Part shown: positions 1-4,859 of the stretch, in pieces | Layout: each line of letters opens with the position of its first letter | Numbering within the stretch: position 1 is the first letter of the stretch | NCBI GenBank assembly: GCA_964429195.1 | Contig: CAYSBC010000091.1 | Span: forward strand, 1-5,343 | Reading direction: 5' to 3' | DNA length: 5,343 bases | DNA from: JBBAFM01 sp041655415 | GTDB taxonomy: Bacteria; Bacillota; Clostridia; Peptostreptococcales; JAAYPU01 | Position numbers and translations under genes: made by a program | The notes under the pieces: model-generated | What the model saw: the letters and a program-made list of their open reading frames with translations, nothing else | Database searches by the model: none | Told to the model about the DNA's origin: nothing

Positions 1-8
1 TATATTTT

Positions 9-85
9 TGGCGCGCCCTGAGGGATTCGAACCCCCGACCTTTGCATTCGTAGTGCACTACTCTATCCAGCTGAGCTAAGGGCGC
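9..85 (-). tRNA. tRNA-Arg (anticodon ACG)
   Basis: A complete cloverleaf reads on the minus strand. The 7-bp acceptor stem is perfect, the T-arm has the standard TTCGAAT loop, the anticodon loop is CTACGAA with anticodon ACG at 49-51, the discriminator is G, and CCA is encoded at 9-11. ACG, read as ICG after deamination of A34, is the usual bacterial tRNA for CGU/CGC/CGA arginine codons. Minor oddities are a G-A mismatch at the top of the anticodon stem (27-43) and a G-U pair closing the D-stem. Neither is disabling. It lies downstream of the amidase-domain gene on the same strand but has its own strong promoter. No terminator is visible because only 8 bases remain before the window edge. Confidence 0.96.
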
Positions 86-104
86 ATAAAATCTCGTAAG
101 TAAG

Positions 105-133
105 ATATTACCACCCTCGTGAGGCTTTGTCAA
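105..133 (-). promoter_or_regulatory. Sigma-A promoter of tRNA-Arg
   Basis: On the minus strand a perfect -35 box TTGACA (128-133) is followed by a 17-base spacer and a -10 box TAATAT (105-110, 5 of 6 consensus). Transcription should start near 97-99, leaving a leader of about a dozen bases before the tRNA 5' end at 85. This is the best promoter match in the window. It lies between the stop codon of the amidase-domain gene and the tRNA, so the tRNA need not depend on read-through. Confidence 0.85.
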
Positions 134-156
134 CCTCAATAACCCATCCGATATAA

Positions 157-174
157 AAAGCTATGAAAGCTATG
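157..174. repeat. 9-bp tandem direct repeat
   Basis: AAAGCTATG occurs twice, head to tail (157-165 and 166-174), in the short gap between the amidase gene stop codon and the tRNA-Arg promoter. It forms no convincing hairpin and has no T-tract, so it does not look like a terminator. It may be simple slippage. Confidence 0.6.
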
Positions 175-183
175 ATAACATCC

Positions 184-1305
184 TTAATAGTTGACCCGAA
201 CCAGCCAAAATGTGATGCCCGCATCGCTCCAGCCTACTTCCCAAGGAACTCTAAAACGGTCTGAGTTATGAGAATTGACTAAAGCATAGCCCTTCGTATC
301 TAAAGCGGACACAAAGGAAATATGGGCCACCTCACCCTTCTTTTCGTAGGCAATATAGTCACCGGGTAAAAGGTTATAGGAGTTTCTTAAAACCTGTTCG
401 TAGGTCCCCCTTTGAATTAAAGAGCCTCTGCCACTGTAAAGCATATACTGATTAAAGCCATGAGCATTGAGCCAAGCCTTGGTGCCCCCTCCTCGGTTAT
501 AATTCCAAGTGGAATTCTTTCGAAAGCCTCCTCCTTCAAAGAGTATTTGAGAAGCAAAGTTCGTGCAGTCACCACCCAGGGAGTTATAATTCCTGTACTC
601 ACTGTTATAGCGAAAACTGTAATCAGGAGGTCTTGCAACGCCACAATGTTGGTCCATATATTCTAATGCGCCCAATCGTCTTTCATTGAATTCAGGCAAT
701 TCCCTTTCATCGTGGGATGCGATGATCTCTTTGATTTTTTCTATCTTATCTTCATCCAAATTCAGCGAATCCGCAAAGGGGTCTAAATACCATTCCTTGC
801 TGATCATCCAACCCTCTTCATGGGGTAGTAAATCCAGTGAATGATAGGTGCCCAGCCTGAAAGAATTGGTTCTGCTTCCTCCCTCGTATTGGTAGGTGTA
901 TTCTGTTGTAACAGCCAGGGTTACAAAATACCCTTCACCCTTTTTGTTCAGCTTTCTTAGAAAAATCTTGGAATCAATGCTGTTAAATTGAACGCCTTGT
1001 TTGTATTCCCATTGATGAAGATATTCCATTTTTCGAACTTCATGTTCATAAGAATAAAGGCCGGCTTTAACCTTTCTATCGTAGAGCTTCATTAGGTAGT
1101 CCTTATCTTCATCCCTGATAGCTTGGTTTCTTTTATCAAAAATTTGCTGAATAGCTTCTTCCATTTCTTGATTTTCGGGGTTGTTGACATGGATGCTGAC
1201 CTCATCTATGCCCTGACAAAAAAAATAAATGGCCACCATCCATAGAAGAATCATGAGAACAAGCAGGAGCGCTTTTTTAAATTGACCTCGGTTAAGGTTT
1301 ATCAT
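184..1305 (-). CDS. Membrane-anchored amidase-domain (Amidase_6, PF12671-like) protein
   Basis: This 373-residue protein has a short basic N-terminus, one hydrophobic segment (about residues 11-29) and no lipobox, so it is probably anchored in the membrane with the bulk outside. Residues about 50-175 form a polar alpha/beta region reminiscent of NTF2-like folds (inference). Residues about 211-370 match the putative amidase domain of Gram-positive bacteria, a papain/NlpC-P60-like cysteine hydrolase. Cys247 lies in GGDCTNFASQ, His328 in VAHISFV, and a likely third residue is in VNSHN (Asn344 or Asn347). The family is thought to act on peptide or amide bonds, probably in the cell envelope; the substrate is unknown. 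The ATG start is supported by AGGAGA at 1312-1317, six bases upstream. It is divergent from the thioesterase gene. No terminator is visible before tRNA-Arg, so some transcripts may run into it. Confidence 0.85.
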   Translation of the reverse strand: MINLNRGQFKKALLLVLMILLWMVAIYFFCQGIDEVSIHVNNPENQEMEEAIQQIFDKRNQAIRDEDKDYLMKLYDRKVKAGLYSYEHEVRKMEYLHQWEYKQGVQFNSIDSKIFLRKLNKKGEGYFVTLAVTTEYTYQYEGGSRTNSFRLGTYHSLDLLPHEEGWMISKEWYLDPFADSLNLDEDKIEKIKEIIASHDERELPEFNERRLGALEYMDQHCGVARPPDYSFRYNSEYRNYNSLGGDCTNFASQILFEGGGFRKNSTWNYNRGGGTKAWLNAHGFNQYMLYSGRGSLIQRGTYEQVLRNSYNLLPGDYIAYEKKGEVAHISFVSALDTKGYALVNSHNSDRFRVPWEVGWSDAGITFWLVRVNY

Positions 1306-1418
1306 TTCTTTTCTCCTGATTTAAGTTGTATTATCTATTCTTATTCATCATAAAAGATGACTATGAGTAATAAATTATGAATAGCAATACAAAAAAAGGA
1401 ATTTGTGCATAAAAAGTG

Positions 1419-1447
1419 TTAACAAAGTACCCATTAAAGGGTATACT
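1419..1447 (+). promoter_or_regulatory. Sigma-A promoter of the thioesterase gene
   Basis: A -35 box TTAACA (1419-1424, 5 of 6) and a -10 box TATACT (1442-1447, 5 of 6) are separated by exactly 17 bases. The start of transcription should be near 1454, giving a leader of about 50 bases. The spacer contains a near-perfect palindrome (1428-1443), which suggests repressor control. Confidence 0.8.
1428..1443. promoter_or_regulatory. Candidate operator palindrome within the thioesterase promoter
   Basis: The 16-bp sequence TACCC-A-TTAA-A-GGGTA is a perfect two-fold palindrome except for one A/A pair (1433/1438). It fills most of the spacer and reaches the first two bases of the -10 box, so a dimer bound here would block RNA polymerase. 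The binding protein is not identifiable. It does not match the FapR site as I remember it. Operator function is inferred from position and symmetry. Confidence 0.5.
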
Positions 1448-1454
1448 TAAATTA

Positions 1455-1487
1455 AGTAGTAAGTAGATAGTAGTAGTAAGTAGATAG
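1455..1487 (+). repeat. Two 16-bp direct repeats (17-bp period) in the thioesterase leader
   Basis: AGTAGTAAGTAGATAG occurs exactly at 1455-1470 and again at 1472-1487, one base apart. The pair occupies most of the predicted 5' untranslated leader, between the promoter and the ribosome binding site (GGGAG, 1490-1494). It could be replication slippage in an AGT-rich stretch or a repeated binding site for a protein. Nothing in the sequence decides between them. Confidence 0.85.
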
Positions 1488-1502
1488 AAGGGAGATGAAA
1501 TT

Positions 1503-2083
1503 ATGATTGATATTCCTAAGTATGAAGTTGGAAGTAACATCATTATTCAAAAAACCGTGGGAAAAGATGATACGGGTCTTAATTTTGGAAGTGGGAAATT
1601 AGATACGCTTTTCGCTACACCTTCACTTGTGGCACTTATGATTGAGGCAGCCGTTGAGCTTGTTGATGGGAAGCTTCCAGAAGGGTTAGTTTCTATTTGC
1701 CGAACCGCAGAGGTTACACATGAAAATACTACCATCCTAGGAGAAACTGTGAGCATCAAGGTCGAGGTTGAACATNNNNNNNNNNNNNNNNNNNNNNNNN
1801 NNNNNNNNNNNNNNNNNNNNNNNNNNNNNNNNNNNNNNNNNNNNNNNNNNNNNNNNNNNNNNNNNNNNNNNNNNNTGAAAATACTACCATCCTAGGAGAA
1901 ACTGTGAGCATCAAGGTCGAGGTTGAACATATTAATGGCAATCACATTTTCTTGAAGATGCTGGCTTATGATGAAACAGGCACCATTGGCACAGGTTCCA
2001 CCGAAAGAATTATTGTCAATGAGAACGCTCTATTAAACAAGGCCAATAAGAGGGCAGAATTATTACAAAACAAGAATTTCTAA
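1503..2083 (+). CDS. FlK-like hot-dog thioesterase (interrupted by an assembly gap)
   Basis: As printed, the frame is broken by 100 Ns. Reading 1503-1775 (91 codons) directly into 1931-2083 gives an intact 141-residue protein, close to the 139 residues of fluoroacetyl-CoA thioesterase FlK. Family marks are FATPSLVALM (Thr39, equivalent to the FlK catalytic Thr), VTHENTT (His73, equivalent to the catalytic His) and GTGSTERIIVN near the C-terminus, where most relatives have His in place of Thr. The catalytic Glu position reads Ile47 by direct alignment, with Glu48 next to it, so the active site may differ slightly. The product should be a soluble acyl-CoA thioesterase; its substrate cannot be told, and fluoroacetyl-CoA is unlikely outside producers. 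The start is supported by GGGAG eight bases upstream. Expression is probably monocistronic, ending at the hairpin 2156-2189. Confidence 0.82.
1721..1775 (+). repeat. 55-bp sequence duplicated across the scaffold gap, left copy
   Basis: These 55 bases, from TGAAAATACT to GGTTGAACAT, reappear without a single difference at 1876-1930 directly after the N run. They encode ENTTILGETVSIKVEVEH of the thioesterase, in frame in this copy. The duplication is best read as the shared end of two contigs, not as biology. Confidence 0.97.
1776..1875. other. Scaffold gap of exactly 100 N
   Basis: One hundred Ns is a conventional placeholder for a gap of unknown size. Both flanks carry the same 55 bases, so the real gap is probably minus 55: the two contigs overlap and no sequence is missing. 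Removing one copy plus the Ns (155 bases) restores the reading frame of the thioesterase. The length 55 also equals a common de Bruijn assembly k-mer size, as expected for contigs broken at a graph node. Confidence 0.93.
1876..1930 (+). repeat. 55-bp sequence duplicated across the scaffold gap, right copy
   Basis: This is the exact second copy of 1721-1775. In the printed coordinates it lies two bases out of frame with the first copy, because 155 is not divisible by three, and translation through it ends prematurely near 1895. Everything downstream (1931-2083) continues the thioesterase once this copy is collapsed onto the first. Confidence 0.97.
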
Positions 2084-2097
2084 CCAAGTCAAATGTC

Positions 2098-2124
2098 GGC
2101 AGGTCGGGCAGAGCAAAGCCTGCC
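2098..2124. other. GC-rich inverted repeat between convergent genes
   Basis: GGCAGG (2098-2103) pairs with CCTGCC (2119-2124). An alternative, shorter hairpin uses GGCAG at 2107-2111 with CTGCC at 2120-2124. It is the most GC-rich short stretch in this intergenic area. It lies just past the end of the EAL gene, read on the minus strand, and could slow or end that transcript. There is no proper U-tract after it on either strand, so a terminator call would be weak. Confidence 0.35.
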
Positions 2125-2142
2125 TCTACAAAATAAAGAGCA

Positions 2143-3819
2143 TCAAAGGTCCGATAGGCTATCTCGACCCTGTGAGATAGCCTTTTCTTGTCTAGCGAAT
2201 TGTAAATAATATTGTTCAAACTCCTCTGCTCGTAAAGGCTTCGAATAATAATAACCCTGAATAATATCACAATCCAGCTCTTTTAAGATATGGAGTTGTT
2301 CTTCGGTTTCAACACCTTCGGCAATGATTTCTCTGCCAAAGTTATGGGCATGGCCGATGATTGTTTTTATGATTTCCCTGATTTCAAGATCCTCAAGATG
2401 GCTAATGAAATACTTATCAATTTTTATTTGATCAAATGGGAATTGTGCCATCATCATAAGAGAGTTCGCTCCCGTGCCAAAATCATCAATGGCTATCTTG
2501 ATTCCCTTTGCCCGCAACTCATTAATTCTTTCCAATATTCTTTCGCTGTTTTGGGCAAAAACTCTTTCCGTTATTTCTATTTCCAGTTTGGACAAGTCCA
2601 ATTCTTCGCTCTCTGTTACTCTTCTTTCCCATTCTAAAAAGTGATTTTCAAGCAATTCATCGGCAGTAAAATTGATTGAAAAGTTCAGCACGATATCTTT
2701 TTCGTTCCAATCAGCTATTTGATGAAAGGAATGATGTAATACAAATCGCGTTATTTCTTTTATAAAGCCTGTCTCTTCTGCTAATTTAATAAATACACCC
2801 GGTCCAACAGGCTTTTCTTCGCCTCTGTCCCACCGGGTCAAGACTTCTACACCCACTATCCTATTAGTTTTTATGTTAATCTTCGGCTGATAGACCAAAT
2901 AGAGTTCCTTATTGGAAATAGCTTCAAGTAAGGCCCCGGAAATGTTGAAAAATTCTTTCCTGCTTTGGCCAAACTCTCTGTCATAATAGTAAATACCTGT
3001 TTCATAAGGAGTGCCTTGTTCATAGGCGATTCTAGCTTTGTTATAGACTTCTAGCGGGCTCTCATCTATTAGCCCATCATAAAGATATATCCCAATTTTC
3101 ATCGTTATTCTGAACATAAACTGATTGATTTTATAGGCGGGTAGATAGCGCTTGATGATGCGTCTGCATTCTTTCAAATAGCTACAACCCGGTAATATAA
3201 TAAGGTTGATTTCATCATAACCGGAGGTGTATACCATGTCTTTACCATAGATATCCAATATCTCATTGATGAGGCTACTTAAAATTTCCCCGGCATGTGT
3301 TTGGTCAACATATTTGGCTATCTGCTCAAGATTCGTAAGCTTGATGGAGATTATTGTGAATTCCTCACCTTTGTCCATTCTTTCTTTTAAATTAAGCATC
3401 AGTTTATTGATATTGTACATGCCTGTGATAGGGCTGATAAAAAGGCTTTCGTCTGCTTTTTTATTGAGCTCATCAATCTTATTTAAGATGTAACCTATGA
3501 CAAAGCCGACAATGGTAATAATGATCAGTCGAATCATCCAATTGCTAGGGCTTTGCATGATTCCTTCAGAAACGCTCATGGGCATAAAAGGACCTACTAT
3601 GATGCCGGCAATAATAGCAACACACATTCCACCCCTGATACGCCAAAAGTAAGCTGACAAAATAACCGGGATATAAATAAGATGTAGATATGACCTCGCA
3701 GCTCCACCGGTAAAGTATGCAAGAAGTGCGATAGAAACCACTAATATAGTGATTAATGCAATTCGAAAAACCTTTGAATCAAATAATTGAGTTTTTGATC
3801 CAAAAATGCCTCTATTCAC
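2143..3819 (-). CDS. Membrane c-di-GMP phosphodiesterase: degenerate GGDEF plus intact EAL domain
   Basis: The protein has 558 residues from GTG 3819, or 564 from ATG 3837; numbers here follow the longer form. Four hydrophobic segments (about 24-42, 49-65, 69-87, 102-118) form a membrane sensor region, followed by a short linker helix. A GGDEF-like domain (about 133-290) is degenerate: the signature reads SGYDE (205-209) and the usual DPLTGL-N-R start reads SPITGMYNIN, so cyclase activity is unlikely. The EAL domain (about 297-545) has EVL for EAL (Glu331), N389, E421, D451/D452 in DDFGTG, K472, EGVE (507-510) and Q527, the full metal and catalytic set, predicting hydrolysis of c-di-GMP to pGpG. 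The degenerate domain may be a GTP-sensing regulator, as in some such hybrids (inference). GTG is preferred because AAGGGGGG lies five bases before it. The partner thioesterase converges on it. Confidence 0.88.
   Translation of the reverse strand: MNRGIFGSKTQLFDSKVFRIALITILVVSIALLAYFTGGAARSYLHLIYIPVILSAYFWRIRGGMCVAIIAGIIVGPFMPMSVSEGIMQSPSNWMIRLIIITIVGFVIGYILNKIDELNKKADESLFISPITGMYNINKLMLNLKERMDKGEEFTIISIKLTNLEQIAKYVDQTHAGEILSSLINEILDIYGKDMVYTSGYDEINLIILPGCSYLKECRRIIKRYLPAYKINQFMFRITMKIGIYLYDGLIDESPLEVYNKARIAYEQGTPYETGIYYYDREFGQSRKEFFNISGALLEAISNKELYLVYQPKINIKTNRIVGVEVLTRWDRGEEKPVGPGVFIKLAEETGFIKEITRFVLHHSFHQIADWNEKDIVLNFSINFTADELLENHFLEWERRVTESEELDLSKLEIEITERVFAQNSERILERINELRAKGIKIAIDDFGTGANSLMMMAQFPFDQIKIDKYFISHLEDLEIREIIKTIIGHAHNFGREIIAEGVETEEQLHILKELDCDIIQGYYYSKPLRAEEFEQYYLQFARQEKAISQGRDSLSDL
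2156..2189 (+). terminator. Intrinsic terminator of the thioesterase gene, inside the convergent EAL gene
   Basis: A perfect 10-bp stem (AGGCTATCTC, 2156-2165, with GAGATAGCCT, 2174-2183) and an 8-base loop are followed on the plus strand by a T-rich tail, TTTTCTTG. It lies about 70 bases after the thioesterase stop codon. The palindrome is also the coding sequence for the last residues of the EAL protein (around KAISQGRDSL), so one stretch serves as protein code on one strand and terminator on the other. Confidence 0.8.
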
Positions 3820-3824
3820 GATAT

Positions 3825-3832
3825 CCCCCCTT
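3825..3832 (-). promoter_or_regulatory. Strong Shine-Dalgarno deciding the EAL gene start
   Basis: On the minus strand AAGGGGGG is followed by five bases and then GTG (3817-3819), in frame with the EAL protein. The in-frame ATG at 3835-3837 lies upstream of this ribosome binding site and has only GGGG three bases before it, which is too close. The GTG is therefore the better start, shortening the protein by six residues. Confidence 0.75.
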
Positions 3833-3913
3833 AACATTTACCCCAATATCCAATTAAATCTTAATATAAATCCTATTCGATTACAACGTATTTTTCCCCA
3901 ATTTCGACAAAAA

Positions 3914-4048
3914 ATGATTCATGGCAATCGGTATTGCTATAAAAAGAAGTCGACACAGAGGATAAGAAGAAATAGGAGTTTAGCCGGGACAAGGCTGGAT
4001 CCGAAAATCGTTGAGGGCTTTATAGAGATGATCCATCAGGAAGAATAA
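3914..4048 (+). pseudogene. Probable remnant of an HD-GYP-type C-terminus
   Basis: The plus-strand frame ending at TAA 4046-4048 contains AGTRLDPKIVEGFIEMI, which closely resembles the end of HD-GYP domains (typically ...I-x-x-x-x-GTQFDPxxVxxF). Before it, RYCYKKKSTQRIRRN can be laid loosely on the usual R-P-Y-R-K...S...A...EI stretch, and MIHGN on the AMTS segment, with small insertions. Nothing upstream resembles the rest of an HD domain: the frame runs into the promoter region of the oppositely oriented EAL gene. There is no plausible ribosome binding site. I read it as the last 30-45 codons of a lost c-di-GMP phosphodiesterase gene, possibly left by a deletion. The match is from memory of the family, and the upstream part is uncertain. 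Confidence 0.42.
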
Positions 4049-4085
4049 ACAAAATAGAGATGATTAATAAGGAAGAATAAGCAAA
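4022..4085 (+). repeat. 32-bp tandem duplication at the end of the HD-GYP-like remnant
   Basis: Two head-to-tail 32-base units (4022-4053 and 4054-4085) match at 28 positions. Each unit covers the C-terminal codons and the stop: the first reads IEMIHQEE-stop, the second would read IEMINKEE-stop. The second copy lies after the stop codon and is not translated with the first. The four differences show that the duplication is not brand new. Confidence 0.85.
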
Positions 4086-4089
4086 CCAT

Positions 4090-4148
4090 AAAAAAGAGCC
4101 TTGCAGATGCTGGGGATTTGGGATTCCAGCACTTGCAAGGCTTTTCTT
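4090..4148 (-). terminator. Bidirectional intrinsic terminator after tRNA-Gly(CCC)
   Basis: A long hairpin pairs AGCCTTGCA (4097-4105) with TGCAAGGCT (4134-4142) and, after a two-base internal step, TGCTGG (4108-4113) with CCAGCA (4126-4131), around a 12-base loop. On the minus strand it is followed by six Us (4090-4095), right after the tRNA-Gly 3' end. On the plus strand TTTTCTTG follows, so it can also stop transcripts coming from the left. It may also end the lipoprotein transcript if that reads through the tRNA. Confidence 0.9.
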
Positions 4149-4150
4149 GT

Positions 4151-4224
4151 TGGAGCGGATGATGGGAATCGAACCCACGCTACCAGCTTGGGAAGCTGGA
4201 GTTCTGCCATTGAACTACATCCGC
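4151..4224 (-). tRNA. tRNA-Gly (anticodon CCC)
   Basis: A full cloverleaf reads on the minus strand, with a perfect 7-bp acceptor stem, anticodon stem CCAGC/GCTGG, loop TTCCCAA (anticodon CCC at 4190-4192), discriminator U and encoded CCA (4151-4153). It reads GGG codons. It differs at only three positions from tRNA-Gly(TCC) at 5267-5340: one in the D-loop, base 32 and base 34 of the anticodon. The pair therefore looks like a duplicated gene whose anticodon changed, or one kept similar by gene conversion. Confidence 0.96.
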
Positions 4225-4245
4225 GAAAAAATATCACTGCTATTG

Positions 4246-4274
4246 AATATAACATAAATTCTATTAAAATTCAA
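4246..4274 (-). promoter_or_regulatory. Promoter of tRNA-Gly(CCC)
   Basis: On the minus strand a -35 box TTGAAT (4269-4274) and a -10 box TATATT (4246-4251) are 17 bases apart, placing the start about 15 bases upstream of the tRNA. An AT-only inverted repeat (AAATATTA/TAATATTT, 4273-4292) overlaps the -35 box and begins just after the lipoprotein stop codon. It is too weak to count as a terminator. Confidence 0.7.
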
Positions 4275-4292
4275 ATATTATATGTAATATTT

Positions 4293-4784
4293 TTAATTCG
4301 TCATATATTCATTGACCAACTCATAGCATCTATCTTTGGTGGATTGATACAGAGAGATATAACCAGCAACAAATTGCAAGGTTCCCCCTTCAAACTCCAA
4401 TTCTGCCTCACGAGCCGCTTCCTCTTTTTGCTCAATCCATGCAAGTTGCTCAGCTTTTAAGGCCTCCATAGTTGTCGGAGATAGTTCTTCCTTGAGTAGC
4501 GCATAAATTTCATTTAAAGCCTCATCATAGGCCTCGTAGGATCTTCCGTAATAATTCCTCATGGCGTTAGTTATTCCTGCATCTGAATCTTTCTTTTCGG
4601 GTAAGGCATCCAGTTCTTTTTGGATGTTATCTAATTTTTCTATAAACTCATTTCTTCTTCCTTCTATTTTTGTTACTTCACTTGTATTATTATCTTGCGG
4701 AATTTGATTTTCTTTTGTACATGCTGTTAGTGCAGTAAATGATACTGCTAGGACGATAAGAAGAACAATTATTTTATTTTTCAT
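4293..4784 (-). CDS. Lipoprotein with LprI/DUF1311-like domain
   Basis: This 163-residue protein has a typical lipoprotein signal: MKNK, a hydrophobic stretch (about 5-18) and the lipobox LTAC with Cys22 as the lipid-modified first mature residue. A polar linker follows to about residue 40. The rest is helical and charged. Residues about 80-160 resemble the LprI N-terminal/DUF1311 family (PF07007): YDEALNEIYALL, then LKAEQLAWIEQKEEAA, matching the pattern of LN-x-x-Y followed by L-x-x-x-Q-x-x-W. Some members of that family inhibit lysozyme; many have no known role, and the envelope location is the safer statement. The start ATG has AAAGGG (4794-4799) nine bases upstream. It stands alone, between tRNA-Gly(CCC) downstream and the folded region 4825-4962 upstream. 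Confidence 0.82.
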   Translation of the reverse strand: MKNKIIVLLIVLAVSFTALTACTKENQIPQDNNTSEVTKIEGRRNEFIEKLDNIQKELDALPEKKDSDAGITNAMRNYYGRSYEAYDEALNEIYALLKEELSPTTMEALKAEQLAWIEQKEEAAREAELEFEGGTLQFVAGYISLYQSTKDRCYELVNEYMTN

Positions 4785-4816
4785 GATAAACTACCCTTTC
4801 TGGAAACCGAAATTGA

Positions 4817-4825
4817 TTTATACCA
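4817..4825 (-). promoter_or_regulatory. Possible extended -10 promoter of the lipoprotein gene
   Basis: On the minus strand TGGTATAAA (TG, one base, then TATAAA) matches an extended -10 element about 33 bases upstream of the ATG. No good -35 box is present; that position falls in the loop of the adjoining palindrome (4825-4859). The palindrome itself also contains TATAAT (4825-4830), an alternative -10. The start site is thus ambiguous. Confidence 0.4.
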
Positions 4826-4859
4826 TTATATCATGAATTAGAAGAATTCATGATATAAT
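4825..4859. repeat. Perfect 15-bp inverted repeat upstream of the lipoprotein gene
   Basis: ATTATATCATGAATT (4825-4839) is followed by the five-base loop AGAAG and its exact reverse complement (4845-4859). The stem is AT-rich and has no T-tract after it, so it is not a standard terminator. Its position over the -35 region of the likely lipoprotein promoter fits an operator. Equally, its right arm overlaps the end of the repeat-like element at 4851-4962. Confidence 0.9.

Noticed and set aside
417..666. Additional reading frames opposite or within the amidase gene
   Set aside because: They have no ribosome binding site or family resemblance and lie wholly inside a well-supported gene.
1345..1360. 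Small inverted repeat TCATC/GATGA upstream of the amidase gene
   Set aside because: Five-base arms in AT-rich DNA are expected by chance. No clear promoter is nearby to give it meaning.
1455..1487. CRISPR-like repeats
   Set aside because: There are only two short units one base apart, with no spacers, and no cas genes in the window.
1503..1895. A 130-codon frame running through the Ns and ending KILPS
   Set aside because: It depends on the artificial 100-N length and on reading the second copy of the overlap in the wrong frame.
1721..1930. A real tandem duplication or insertion inside the thioesterase gene
   Set aside because: The copies are exactly identical, flank exactly 100 Ns, and collapsing them gives a family-length protein, so an assembly overlap is simpler.
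2290..2637. A 115-codon plus-strand frame within the EAL gene
   Set aside because: It is antisense to conserved EAL catalytic motifs and has no ribosome binding site of its own.
3838..3900. Promoter for the EAL gene (TTGTAA, 17 bases, TAAGAT on the minus strand)
   Set aside because: Both boxes match the consensus at only four of six positions in very AT-rich DNA, so it is too weak to list.
3961..4085. Prophage or integrative element attachment site next to tRNA-Gly
   Set aside because: No integrase, no duplicated tRNA 3' end and no phage genes are present. The second Gly tRNA is a full gene, not an att remnant.
4064..4255. Short frames over the tRNA-Gly(CCC) region (peptides such as ...ELQLPKLVAWVRFPSSAP and ...DGNRTHATSLGS)
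   Set aside because: These are familiar spurious translations of tRNA genes. The same peptide appears at 5117-5326 over the second tRNA-Gly.
4273..4292. Terminator for the lipoprotein gene (AAATATTA/TAATATTT)
   Set aside because: An eight-pair stem made only of A-T pairs, with a poor U-tract on the minus strand, would be unstable.
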